Assembly (NCBI GenBank): GCA_947365965.1 | Contig: CANAZG010000001.1 | Coordinates: 101,689-165,688 of the forward strand | Length of the DNA: 64,000 bases | Direction: 5' to 3' | Source: an uncultured Clostridia bacterium | GTDB lineage: Bacteria > Bacillota > Clostridia > Oscillospirales > Oscillospiraceae | Shown here: piece by piece, positions 32,092-40,179 of the stretch | Layout of the letters: every line of letters starts with the position of its first letter | How positions within the stretch are numbered: position 1 is the first letter of the stretch | Notes under the pieces: model-generated | The model's input: only the letters and a program-made list of their open reading frames with translations | Told to the model about the DNA's origin: nothing | Databases searched by the model: none | Translations under genes and position numbers: made by a program

Positions 32092-33165
32092 ATGAGAGAA
32101 GACCGGCTGCAAGCCATGGCCGGGCCCCTGCTGGCCTGGTACGATGAAAACAAGCGGGACCTGCCCTGGCGGGGAACCGGAGACCCCTACAAGGTGTGGG
32201 TGTCGGAGATCATGCTCCAGCAGACCCGGGTGGCGGCGGTGATGCCCTACTACCAGCGGTGGATGGAGGAGCTGCCCACAGTGGAGGCCCTGGCGGCGGT
32301 GGACGAGGAGCGGCTGATGAAGCTGTGGCAGGGCCTGGGCTACTACAGCCGGGCCAGAAATCTCCAGCGGGCGGCCCGGATGATCGTGGAGGAGTACAAC
32401 GGCCGCTTCCCGGACCGCTGCGAGGATCTGCTGCGCCTGCCCGGGGTGGGGGACTACACCGCCGGAGCCGTCGCCTCCATCGCCTTCTCCCGGCCGGTCC
32501 CGGCGGTGGACGGCAACGTGCTGCGTCTGGCAGCCCGGGTGGCGGATATTGAGGAGGACATCATGGACGGCAAGGTCCGCCAGATGTTCCGGCGTCTGAT
32601 GGAGCAGGCCATGCCGGCCAACCGGCCCGGGGACTTCAATCAGGCCATGATGGATCTGGGATCCGCTGTCTGCCTGCCCAACAGTCCGCCCCTGTGCGCC
32701 CAGTGCCCCCTGGCCGCGCTGTGCGAGGCCAACCGCCTGGGCCGCCAGGGGGAGCTGCCTGTCCGGCGGAAAAAGGCCCAGCGCCGCCGGGAGGAGATGA
32801 CGGTGTACCTTCTCCTGCGGGAGGGGCGGGTCGCCCTGCGCCGCCGGGAGGACAGGGGGCTGCTGGCGGGGCTGTGGGAGTTTCCCCACGTGCCCGGCGC
32901 ACTGGCGGAGGATAAGGCCGGCGGGCCGGTGGCGGAATGGGGCCTGACGGCCCTGGACTGGCGCAGGAAGCTGGAGGCCCGGCATATCTTCACCCATGTG
33001 GAGTGGCATATGACCGGCTATGTGCTGACGGTCAGCGGGGACTGTCCCGCCTTCACCTGGGCGGACCGGGAGACCCTGGAGGGTCTGGCGGTGCCGTCGG
33101 CCTTTGGAAAATTTCTGGACCAGGCCCTGGACAATCTGTCCGGTCAGATACCAATCAACGGATGA
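32092..33165 (+). CDS. mutY: A/G-specific adenine DNA glycosylase
   Basis: A 357-residue MutY. The N-terminal domain has WRGTGDPYKVWVSEIMLQQT with the catalytic Glu, the helix-hairpin-helix LPGVGDYTAGAVASIAF and PAVDGNVLR with the catalytic Asp. The 4Fe-4S cysteines are CLPNSPPLCAQCPLAALC, spaced Cx7Cx2Cx5C, one residue longer in the first gap than the Cx6C I expect. The C-terminal NUDIX-like domain (RRREDRGLLAGLWEFP) reads 8-oxoG. It removes adenine opposite 8-oxoguanine. Tdk follows 14 bp downstream. Confidence 0.95.
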   Translation: MREDRLQAMAGPLLAWYDENKRDLPWRGTGDPYKVWVSEIMLQQTRVAAVMPYYQRWMEELPTVEALAAVDEERLMKLWQGLGYYSRARNLQRAARMIVEEYNGRFPDRCEDLLRLPGVGDYTAGAVASIAFSRPVPAVDGNVLRLAARVADIEEDIMDGKVRQMFRRLMEQAMPANRPGDFNQAMMDLGSAVCLPNSPPLCAQCPLAALCEANRLGRQGELPVRRKKAQRRREEMTVYLLLREGRVALRRREDRGLLAGLWEFPHVPGALAEDKAGGPVAEWGLTALDWRRKLEARHIFTHVEWHMTGYVLTVSGDCPAFTWADRETLEGLAVPSAFGKFLDQALDNLSGQIPING

Positions 33166-33179
33166 GGAGAGGAAGACAA

Positions 33180-33773
33180 ATGGCACAGCTCTATTTCAAG
33201 TACGGGGCCATGGGCTCCAGCAAGACCGCCAACGCATTGATGGCCCGCTTCAACTACGAGGAGCGGGGGCAGGAGACGCTGCTGGTAAAGCCCCAGCTGG
33301 ACCAGCGGGACGGGGACCACATGGTCCGCTCCCGGATCGGCCTGACCCACCCCTGCGTCTACTTCCACGAGATGCAGGCCATGGGGGAGGAGGCGCTGAA
33401 GAAGTACGCCTGCGTCATTGTGGACGAGGCCCAGTTCCTCACCAGGGAGGAGGTTTTGTTCCTGGTCCACCTGGTGGATGCTTGCAATATCCCGGTGATG
33501 TGCTACGGCCTGCGCACGGATTTCAAGGGGGAGCTGTTTGAGGGCAGCTACGCCCTGCTGGTGATGGCTGACAAGATCGAGGAGGTCAAGACCGTCTGCT
33601 GGTGCGGGAAGAAGGCCACCTTCAACGCCCGCTTTGACCAGCAGGGCCGGGTGCTTAAGGAGGGGGCCCAGGTGGTGCTGGGGGCCAACGACAAGTACAT
33701 CGGACTGTGCCGCCGCCACTGGATGGCCAACGATCTGGGGCCGGACTTCCATCCCCGGGGCCCGGCGGACTGA
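33180..33773 (+). CDS. tdk: Thymidine kinase
   Basis: A 197-residue type II thymidine kinase. YFKYGAMGSSKTANAL is the P-loop, VIVDEAQFL carries the catalytic Glu, CYGLRTDF is the lasso-proximal segment, and CWCGKKA with CRRHW supply the zinc cysteines. It salvages thymidine to dTMP. The ATG at 33180 has AGGAGAGG upstream. A terminator follows directly, so mutY and tdk may be the end of one transcript. Confidence 0.95.
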   Translation: MAQLYFKYGAMGSSKTANALMARFNYEERGQETLLVKPQLDQRDGDHMVRSRIGLTHPCVYFHEMQAMGEEALKKYACVIVDEAQFLTREEVLFLVHLVDACNIPVMCYGLRTDFKGELFEGSYALLVMADKIEEVKTVCWCGKKATFNARFDQQGRVLKEGAQVVLGANDKYIGLCRRHWMANDLGPDFHPRGPAD

Positions 33774-33790
33774 CGCCGCAGACAGATACC

Positions 33791-33827
33791 AAAAAGCGCT
33801 TGGGACGAGAAGGTCCCAAGCGTTTTT
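33791..33827. terminator. Bidirectional terminator between tdk and the Uma2 gene
   Basis: A perfect 10-bp stem (CGCTTGGGAC, loop of 6, GTCCCAAGCG) with an A5 run on the left and a T5 run on the right; it can serve both convergent transcripts. Confidence 0.9.
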
Positions 33828-33844
33828 ATCACGTCTCCCCCGCA

Positions 33845-34414
33845 TCAGAACAGATCGCAGAAAATATCGTCCAGCCGGATGGAGAGATCGTCATAGAGGT
33901 GGCAGCGGAACTCTGTCACCATCTCCGCCTTCTCCTCCTCCGTCATGTGGATGAGCATATAGTCCGGGTACACGGAGTAGGAGCCCCGCAGCTCGAATCG
34001 GCCCTCCTCCAGCAGATAGACATCCACGCTCCGGGCCTCCGGGCTGACGATCCAGTACTCCGATACGCCGCACCGCTCATTGACCCGCTTCTTGCGGCCC
34101 TTGTCGTGCACGCCTGTGCTGGGGGACAGGATCTCCACCACCAGATCCGGTGCGCCGTGCACGCCGTCGGGCTTGATCTTGTCTCTGTCGCAGACAACCA
34201 TGAAGTCGGGGACAAAGTGGTCTGTCTCCGTGAGAAATACCTTCTCGCCGTCGCCAAAGGGGATGCAGGACTTCCCTCTCAGGTAGCTCCAGAAGATCCC
34301 GTGGATGTTGCCCGCCACCCGGTTGTGGTTGGTGGCGGCGGGGGACATGGCCACGATCCGGCCGTTGATGAGCTCCTCCCGTCCCTCCCTCAGATGCGCA
34401 AGATTATCGTTCAT
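33845..34414 (-). CDS. Uma2 family (DUF820) PD-(D/E)xK nuclease-like protein
   Basis: A 189-residue restriction-endonuclease-fold protein. The family core is visible as FVPDFMVV, then PDLVVEILSPSTGVHDKGRKK, giving the Asp-Glu-x-Lys constellation, followed by YWIVSPEARSVDVY. Uma2 proteins are widespread and usually uncharacterised; some accompany mobile elements. The start is ATG 34414 with GAAAGGAG. It begins 32 bp after the GerMN gene on the same strand and may be its 3' partner. Confidence 0.88.
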   Translation of the reverse strand: MNDNLAHLREGREELINGRIVAMSPAATNHNRVAGNIHGIFWSYLRGKSCIPFGDGEKVFLTETDHFVPDFMVVCDRDKIKPDGVHGAPDLVVEILSPSTGVHDKGRKKRVNERCGVSEYWIVSPEARSVDVYLLEEGRFELRGSYSVYPDYMLIHMTEEEKAEMVTEFRCHLYDDLSIRLDDIFCDLF

Positions 34415-34446
34415 AGATACCGCTCCTTTCTTCGATTCCAGCCGCC

Positions 34447-35370
34447 CTATCTGCCGCCCCGGGCTGGCCGGGAGGCCACGCTCTCCACGGGAATCTGGCC
34501 GAACTGCTCCAGCTCCTCCCCGTCCACCAGCAGCCGCAGCTCCTCCACCGTCTCCATGGAGTACAAGCTTCGGGCCAGGGACTGGAGGATCAGCGCCTGC
34601 CTGTCCCCGTCCTCCGGCAGCAGCTCCAGGGCCGACGCCGGCAGGCTGACGTAGCACACCCCGCTGTCCACCCGGACGTAGTTGAAGGAAAATCCCTCCG
34701 GGATCACCCGGTTCAGCTCCCGGTTCTCCGGTCCCTCCAGCAGCGCCGCTGCCAGGGACTCCGCCAGGGTCTGACCCTCGTAGAGGGAGAGGGTCCGCCT
34801 CTCCCCGGACAGGGTCCCGCTGTTGTTGAGGAAGTAGAGGGTCACGTCCACGGTCTGGAGAATGTCGTCCATGGTGGAGAGCAGTACGTCCCGCTCATAG
34901 AACACCTGCTTGGGCTGCTGGCCCACGGCACGGCCCTGGGCCGTGATGCGCACCGCGCCGATGCCCTCCAGCCCGGTCAGCGAGAGGGTCAGGCAGTAGT
35001 CCGCCATGGAGAGCCCCACCCCCACCAGCTGGTTAAATTCGCTGCTCAGATCCACGTAGGCCGTCCGGTCCCGTATCTCCAGGTTCAGCAGCTCCAGCCC
35101 CTGGAGGGGGCTTTGCAGGGCCCCCTCCTCCGGCCCCTCCAGCAGCCGCTCCACTACGGCCACAGCCCTGTCCCGGACGCCGGCGTCCTCCGGCAGGTCC
35201 AGATTCTCCGTGCGGCTCTGGATGCGGTCCCCGCCCCGGGCGTCCTCCTCCGGGGCCAGGTAGTAGATGAGCACGTCCCCCGGCTGGGCCTCCGGCTCCC
35301 CGCCCCGGCCGCAGGCCCCAAGGGTCAAGGCCAGCAGAGCGGCCAGCAAGGCCACGCACCAACGCCTCAT
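34447..35370 (-). CDS. GerMN-domain lipoprotein
   Basis: A 307-residue exported lipoprotein. The signal peptide ends in the lipobox LGAC, and two GerMN domains follow: the first around DVLIYYLAPEED to SLTGLEGIGAV, the second around DVTLYFLNNSGTL to SMETVEELRLLVDG. GerMN proteins include the sporulation/germination protein GerM and two-component-linked lipoproteins such as LpqB. I chose the second ATG (35370), which overlaps the kinase stop as ATGA and has GAGGAGGGA at proper distance; ATG 35376 is the alternative. It is coupled to the histidine kinase gene, which suggests a joint envelope-sensing role. Confidence 0.88.
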   Translation of the reverse strand: MRRWCVALLAALLALTLGACGRGGEPEAQPGDVLIYYLAPEEDARGGDRIQSRTENLDLPEDAGVRDRAVAVVERLLEGPEEGALQSPLQGLELLNLEIRDRTAYVDLSSEFNQLVGVGLSMADYCLTLSLTGLEGIGAVRITAQGRAVGQQPKQVFYERDVLLSTMDDILQTVDVTLYFLNNSGTLSGERRTLSLYEGQTLAESLAAALLEGPENRELNRVIPEGFSFNYVRVDSGVCYVSLPASALELLPEDGDRQALILQSLARSLYSMETVEELRLLVDGEELEQFGQIPVESVASRPARGGR

Positions 35371-36710
35371 GGACATCCCTCCTCCTCCACACTGGGCAGG
35401 GTCACCGTAAACCGGGACCCGCCGGTGGCCACGTTCTCCGCCCAGATGGACCCGCCCCGGCGGCTGACCGTGTCGCTGACAATGCTCAGCCCCAGGCCCG
35501 TGCCGCCGGCGGCACGGGAGCGGGCCTTGTCCACCCGGTAGAACCGCTTGAACACGTTGGGCAGGTCCTCGGGGGGGATGCCGATGCCGTTGTCCTCCAC
35601 TGTGATAACGGTGGCGTCCTCCCCGGTCTCCGCCCGGATGCGCACAAAGCCCCCCCGGTGGTTGTACTTGATGGCGTTTTCCCCCAGGTTGTAGATGATC
35701 TGGTGGAGCTCACCCTCTGTGGCGATCACCGCCGCGCCGCTGTCGCAGATGGTGAGCAGGTCCACCCCCTTCTCCTGGGCCACAGGCCGCAGCATCCGCC
35801 CCGCCCGCTCCATGACCGGCTCCACCTCCACCCGGACCGGCGCGTCCGCCAGACCGCTATCCAGCCGGGTCAGCCGCAGCAGGTCCTCAGTGATGCGGCT
35901 CAGCCGCTCCGCCTCCTGGCCGATGTCGCTGACAAACTCCCGCAGGGTCTCCCCCTCCATGCCCTCGTTCTGGAGGATGGAGTCCGTCAGCAGCCGGATG
36001 GCCGCCAGGGGGGTGCGCAGCTCGTGGGACGCGTCGGAGACGAACTGCCGCCGGGCGCTCTCCGTCTCCTGGAGCCGGTCCACCAGATCGTTGAACTCCC
36101 CGGCGATCTGGGTGAACTCATCGTGTCCGGACAGCACCGCCCGGCGGTTGTAGGCCCCCTCCCGCACGCCCCGGATGGCGCCCTGGAGACTGGCCAGCCG
36201 CCACGTCAGCTGCCGGGAGAAGATCATGCTCAGGGTCACCACCAGCCCCGCGATGCCCAGGGAGATGCTCAGAAGGGTGTTGCGCAGGTTCTCCAGCAGG
36301 GCCGCCTGCTGGGTGTCGTACTCGTAGACGTACACGCCGCCGATGATCTGGTTGCGGTAGAGCACCGGCTGGGCGGCGGAGGAGTGAAAGGCCCCCTCCT
36401 TATACACGCTGTACATGGCGCTGCTGCCCCGCAGGGCCTCCACCAGCTCGTTGTAGAACACGTACCGCCCCGCCGCGTTGCCGGCCTCCCGGGTGTCGTA
36501 GAGCACCTGTCCGTAGGGGTCCGTAATGATGGCCCGGGAGAAGCCCTCCGCCTCCACCGCCGACACCGCCTGGGCCACGTTCTCCTCCGTCAGCTCGTCC
36601 AGACCCGCCACGGCGGCGTTGAGGGCGGAGACGCTGCTCAGAAGGGTGGTCCGCTTGGCCCGGAACACCAGATCCTGGCTCACCAGCAGGGGATAGGTAT
36701 TCATGAGCAC
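35367..36710 (-). CDS. Sensor histidine kinase (PhoR/WalK-like); start uncertain
   Basis: From the GTG at 36710 the protein has 447 residues: an extracytoplasmic sensor segment, a second membrane helix (LLSISLGIAGLVVTLSMIF), a HAMP region, the H-box SDASHELRTPLAAIR, and the ATPase boxes NAIKYN, VEDNGIGIPPEDL and GTGLGLS. The same frame continues upstream with a complete hydrophobic helix (ISASYIAILLVVLVL) that looks like the missing first membrane span, but the open frame back to the stop has no ATG, GTG or TTG. Candidates are ATT at 36782-36780 (GGGGAG nine bases upstream) or CTG at 36755-36753. The true protein is therefore probably about 15-24 residues longer at its N terminus. Confidence 0.85.
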   Translation of the reverse strand: MLMNTYPLLVSQDLVFRAKRTTLLSSVSALNAAVAGLDELTEENVAQAVSAVEAEGFSRAIITDPYGQVLYDTREAGNAAGRYVFYNELVEALRGSSAMYSVYKEGAFHSSAAQPVLYRNQIIGGVYVYEYDTQQAALLENLRNTLLSISLGIAGLVVTLSMIFSRQLTWRLASLQGAIRGVREGAYNRRAVLSGHDEFTQIAGEFNDLVDRLQETESARRQFVSDASHELRTPLAAIRLLTDSILQNEGMEGETLREFVSDIGQEAERLSRITEDLLRLTRLDSGLADAPVRVEVEPVMERAGRMLRPVAQEKGVDLLTICDSGAAVIATEGELHQIIYNLGENAIKYNHRGGFVRIRAETGEDATVITVEDNGIGIPPEDLPNVFKRFYRVDKARSRAAGGTGLGLSIVSDTVSRRGGSIWAENVATGGSRFTVTLPSVEEEGCP

Positions 36711-36768
36711 CAGAACGACGAGCAGAATGGCGATGTAGCTGGCGCTGATCTTCAGCTGTAATGAGATT

Positions 36769-37449
36769 CTACCCCTTAAAATAGTAGCCCACTCCCCACT
36801 TGGTCATGATGTGGTCCGGCTCCGCCGGCTTGCGCTCCAGCTTCTCCCGCAGGCGGCGGATGTGTACGTCCACGGTCCGGTAGTCCCCGGTGTAGGCGTA
36901 GCCCCAGACCACGTTCATCAGGTTCTCCCGGCTGTAGACCCGCCGGGGGTTCTTCATAAGCAGCTCCACCAGATCGTACTCCTTGGCCGTCAGCTCCACC
37001 ACCTCCCCGTCCCGGATGGCCACCCGCTGCTCCGTATCCAGGGTGAGGTCCCCGGCGGTGATGCACTTGGCCTGCTTCCCCTGGCCTCCGGCGGAGGCAC
37101 GGCGGAGCATGGCCCGGATGCGGGCCTTCAGCTCCAGGATGTTGAAGGGCTTGGTGATGTAGTCGTCCGCGCCGCACTCAAAGCCGATGATCTTGTCCGT
37201 GTCCTCGCTGCGGGCGGTGAGCATGATGATGGGCACGTTGGAGAACTCCCGGATGCGCATACAGGCCTCCAGACCGTCGATCTCCGGCATCATCAGATCC
37301 AGGATAATGAGGTCAAAGCCCCCGGACCGGGCCAGCTCCACGGCCGCCGCGCCGTCGTAGGCGCACTCCACCTGGTAGCCCTCGTTCTCCAGGTTGAACT
37401 TGATGCCCTTCACCAGCAGCCTCTCATCATCCACTACCAATATTTTCAT
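36769..37449 (-). CDS. OmpR/PhoB-family response regulator
   Basis: A 226-residue regulator. The receiver has [12 protein letters not shown], the phosphoacceptor Asp in [13 protein letters not shown], the switch Thr in MLTARSED and Lys in ITKPFN. The winged-helix output has [37 protein letters not shown] and GVGYYF. It pairs with the kinase encoded just downstream. It overlaps the ComEA-like gene upstream as ATGA, so the system is transcribed behind comEA from the divergent intergenic region. Confidence 0.94.
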   Translation of the reverse strand: MKILVVDDERLLVKGIKFNLENEGYQVECAYDGAAAVELARSGGFDLIILDLMMPEIDGLEACMRIREFSNVPIIMLTARSEDTDKIIGFECGADDYITKPFNILELKARIRAMLRRASAGGQGKQAKCITAGDLTLDTEQRVAIRDGEVVELTAKEYDLVELLMKNPRRVYSRENLMNVVWGYAYTGDYRTVDVHIRRLREKLERKPAEPDHIMTKWGVGYYFKG

Positions 37450-37868
37450 GAAACAGTTTCCTCCTGCGTATCGTCAATTTTGTCCCCCACGGTCACCTCC
37501 TGACGGAACTTCTCCAAAGTGGCCTCGCCGATGCCCTTCACCTCCAGCAGATCCTCCACCCTCCGGAAGGGGCCGTGCTCGGTCCGGTAGGCGATGATCC
37601 GCTCCGCCAGGGCCGGGCCGATGCCGGGGAGCGTCTGGAGGGCGTCCGCGTCCGCCGTGTTCACGTCCACCGGGCCCCGGGGCTCCGGCTCCGCCGGGAG
37701 CTGGGGAGCTGGCGGCTCCCGGTCCATGCGCTGGACGGAGATGGTGTAGTCCGCGCCCGCCGCCGTATGGGACGCGTCCAGATACAGCAGCGCAAGGGCC
37801 GCCAGAAACGCCCCCGTCAGGGCCAGAAGGGCCCACTCAGATTTTGTCAATTTTCCTGCCACTTTCAC
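37446..37868 (-). CDS. ComEA-like helix-hairpin-helix DNA-binding protein
   Basis: A 140-residue protein with an N-terminal membrane anchor ([19 protein letters not shown]), a Pro/Glu-rich linker and a C-terminal pair of HhH motifs ([44 protein letters not shown]). This is the ComEA DNA-receptor domain of DNA uptake; no ComEC gene is in the window. I chose GTG 37868 with GGAG seven bases upstream. ComEA expressed with a two-component system is unusual; a structural role in binding DNA at the envelope remains the simplest reading. Confidence 0.85.
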   Translation of the reverse strand: MKVAGKLTKSEWALLALTGAFLAALALLYLDASHTAAGADYTISVQRMDREPPAPQLPAEPEPRGPVDVNTADADALQTLPGIGPALAERIIAYRTEHGPFRRVEDLLEVKGIGEATLEKFRQEVTVGDKIDDTQEETVS

Positions 37869-37890
37869 AGTTGAACTCCGGCCTTTTTTT

Positions 37891-37967
37891 TGGTATACTG
37901 GGGACAAGCGTCAGGGCGGCCCTCTCTTTCCAGGGCCCCCGGTCAATCCTTTATCACCAGTATACCA
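37891..37967. repeat. Widely spaced perfect inverted repeat in a divergent promoter region
   Basis: TGGTATACTGG at 37891-37901 and CCAGTATACCA at 37957-37967 are an exact 11-bp inverted repeat with 55 bp between them. Each arm contains a TATACT/TATACC -10-like sequence, so they may be divergent or convergent promoter elements or an operator for looping regulation of the comEA-two-component operon and the carboxypeptidase gene. Confidence 0.6.
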
Positions 37968-37986
37968 TACTTTTGTGGAGAATGAT

Positions 37987-39366
37987 ATGAAATTTCACCG
38001 ATTACTCTCGCTTTTTTTCTGCTGCTTCCTCCTCCTCCAGCTCACCGTCCCCGCCCTGGCCGCGCAGGACGACGTGGGGGACTGGGAGGTGGCCGCCAAG
38101 GCCGCCCTGCTCATTGACCCGGACACGGAGGAGATTCTCTACGCCCGGAACATCCGCGAGCGGCTCTACCCCGCCAGCCTGACCAAGATCATGACCTGCC
38201 TGCTGGTGCTGGAGGCGGTGGACAGCGGCAAGCTCACCAGGGAAACCGTCCTCACCGCCTCGGAGGCGGCGGTCTCCGCCGTGCCCCCCGACGGCAGCAG
38301 CGCCGGCATCCAGCCCGGGGAGGAGCTGACGGTGGACAGTCTCCTCTACTGCATCATGCTCTCCTCGGCCAACGAGGGGTGCAACATCCTGGCTGAGGCG
38401 GTGGCCGGCTCCATGGAGGCCTTTGTGGAGATGATGAACCAGAAGGCGGCGGACCTGGGCTGCACGGACACCCACTTTGTCAACGCCAACGGCCTGCCGG
38501 ACTCAAACCACTACACCACCGCCTGGGACCTCTACCTCATCACCAAGGAGGCCCGGCGGCACCCGGACTTCATGCCTCTGGCGGGAACCATCTTCTACGA
38601 GGTGCCGGCCACCAACGTCTCCGGGCCCCGCAAGCTCTACACCACCAACTACCTCATCTCCAGCTACCGCACCAACGGGTACATATACAAGGGGGCTGAG
38701 GGCATCAAAACCGGGTCCACCAGCGCCGCAGGGTACTGTCTGGTAGCCAGCGCGTCCCGCAGCGGCCGCAGCCTCCTCAGCGTGGTGCTGGGGGCGGAGC
38801 GGATCACCCTGGAGGACGGCACCATCCTCACCCAGAGCTTCTCGGAGACCATCAAGCTCTACGACTGGGGCTTTGACAGCTTCCAGCGGCAGGTAATGCT
38901 TCGGGCAGACGAGCTGGTGGGAGAGGTGCCGGTGACCCTCTCCCAGGAGCAGAACACGGTGAAGGTCCACCCGGCCCAGGAGATCGAGCGGCTGCTGCCC
39001 AAGGACATTGATCTCACCCGGGACATCTCCCGGGTCATCACCCTCAGCGAGGAGAGCGTGGAGGCGCCGGTGACCAAGGGGCAGGTGCTGGGCCAGATCA
39101 CCCTCAGCGCAGGGGACACGGTATACGCCCAGGTGGACCTGCTGGCGGATGAGGACGTCAGCGCCTCCCGGCTGCTGGTGTTCCGTCGGGACCTGCTGGC
39201 CTTCCTGCACCGGCCCACGCTGTGGGTCTGCATCGGCGGCGCGGCGGCGGCGGTGGTCCTGATTCTGGGCCTGCGCGCCTTCCTCCGGGCCCGCCGGCGG
39301 CGGTACCGGAAGGTCTCCTCCCGGGGCCGGCGCACCAGCAGCGGCTACCGGGGCCGCCGGCGGTAA
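37987..39366 (+). CDS. Serine-type D-alanyl-D-alanine carboxypeptidase (DacF-like PBP)
   Basis: A 459-residue penicillin-binding protein. A signal peptide (FHRLLSLFFCCFLLLQLTV) is followed by the active-site Ser64 in SLTK (64-67), the SAN motif in MLSSANEGCN and KTGS at 241-244. A C-terminal beta domain and a final membrane helix (LWVCIGGAAAAVVLILGL) with a strongly basic tail anchor it. It trims pentapeptide stems of peptidoglycan. The start is ATG 37987 with GGAG seven bases upstream; GTG 37975 is less likely. Confidence 0.93.
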   Translation: MKFHRLLSLFFCCFLLLQLTVPALAAQDDVGDWEVAAKAALLIDPDTEEILYARNIRERLYPASLTKIMTCLLVLEAVDSGKLTRETVLTASEAAVSAVPPDGSSAGIQPGEELTVDSLLYCIMLSSANEGCNILAEAVAGSMEAFVEMMNQKAADLGCTDTHFVNANGLPDSNHYTTAWDLYLITKEARRHPDFMPLAGTIFYEVPATNVSGPRKLYTTNYLISSYRTNGYIYKGAEGIKTGSTSAAGYCLVASASRSGRSLLSVVLGAERITLEDGTILTQSFSETIKLYDWGFDSFQRQVMLRADELVGEVPVTLSQEQNTVKVHPAQEIERLLPKDIDLTRDISRVITLSEESVEAPVTKGQVLGQITLSAGDTVYAQVDLLADEDVSASRLLVFRRDLLAFLHRPTLWVCIGGAAAAVVLILGLRAFLRARRRRYRKVSSRGRRTSSGYRGRRR

Positions 39367-39376
39367 GCGATGAATC

Positions 39377-39415
39377 AAGGCATACCTCCTTTTTGGGAAG
39401 GTATGCCTTCTTTTT
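39377..39415 (+). terminator. Terminator after the carboxypeptidase gene
   Basis: Stem AAGGCATACC paired with GGTATGCCTT around a T-containing loop, followed by TCTTTTT. Confidence 0.85.
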
Positions 39416-39544
39416 GCGCCCGCTGGTCTGCCGGCCAGGGGCACGGTGAGGAGGGCGGCGGCGCGGGAATCTCTTTTTTCCGACAAGCTATCCTGGGTGG
39501 ATCGATATGACACGGCAACCGCAGCTTTGCTATCGGGAAAGACA

Positions 39545-39715
39545 GATATGTCGCTCCCCAAACTGACCGCCGCGCAAGGGGCGTGTACACACTGGCTTAC
39601 CTTCGCCGGCTTGACCCAAAACAACCTGAAAACATCACGGTCCGCATCCCGTCCGGCTGTTTTTCTGTGATTTGCGGCGTTTCAGGCAGCGGGAAATCCA
39701 CCCCTGTTACGCGAC
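39545..39715 (+). pseudogene. UvrA-like ATPase fragment (Walker A only)
   Basis: In one frame the sequence reads ENITVRIPSGCF then VICGVSGSGKST, which matches the second ATPase domain start of UvrA-type excinuclease subunits (NI-x-V-x-IP ... GVSGSGKS). The frame has no proper start, and nothing after the Walker A motif resembles the family; it ends within about 60 residues. I read it as a truncated remnant left by deletion or insertion-element activity. Confidence 0.5.
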
Positions 39716-39836
39716 CTTGTGTAGATGAAAAAGATACAGTCCATAAACGCCAAGATAAAGTTTAATAAAACAAACTAGAGTCTGTTTTAAAACTTATATA
39801 TTGTGTGCAACGTGCAAAGATGATAAAATAGAGCAC

Positions 39837-40010
39837 ATGAAAAGACATGAAATAAGCGAAAAACAATGGAATAGGATAGCCTGCTTCCTTTACGGTTCCG
39901 GTTTTTACGTCTCCGTAGTAAACGCCATACTGATACACAGCTACGGAAACAACAGCCCGCGGTGGGCCAAGACCGACAAGAAGGATGCGATCAAGCTGAC
40001 GCCGAACTGA
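39837..40010 (+). pseudogene. Transposase fragment, IS110-like segment
   Basis: A 57-residue open frame. Its first 20 residues (MKRHEISEKQWNRIACFLYG) recall the N terminus of IS5-type transposases, while GFYVSVVNAILIHSYGNN and KTDKKDAIKL match the conserved early region of IS110-family transposases, where RAKTDKKDA is a hallmark. The frame then stops. It appears to be a chimera of decayed elements, not a working gene. The AT-rich flank supports foreign origin. Confidence 0.6.
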
Positions 40011-40096
40011 TCGATGATTTTATTGATTTTTATAACTATGAGCGCATCCAGTTAAAAACTGGAGTGGCGCCGCTCTCGCTGCACCACTCCGCTTAA
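39995..40096 (+). pseudogene. IS3-family transposase C-terminal fragment
   Basis: In a second frame overlapping the previous fragment, the sequence encodes LIDDFIDFYNYERIQLKTG and ends SLHHSA before TAA. The IDFYNYERIQLK motif is the end of the integrase core of IS3/IS150-type transposases. Only about 33 residues remain. No inverted terminal repeats or target duplications are obvious in the 39.4-40.1 kb interval. Confidence 0.7.
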
Positions 40097-40179
40097 ATCT
40101 CTTTTTTCCTGCATAGGGATTTTTTGTGCTGTTCGAACAATCTGGGGCGGTTCAGCTGTACAGTGGGGCGCTTGTTCTA

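Noticed and set aside
39446..39670. 74-codon frame after the carboxypeptidase terminator as a real gene
   Set aside because: No ribosome site or family, and the UvrA-like motif lies in another frame; region is decayed.
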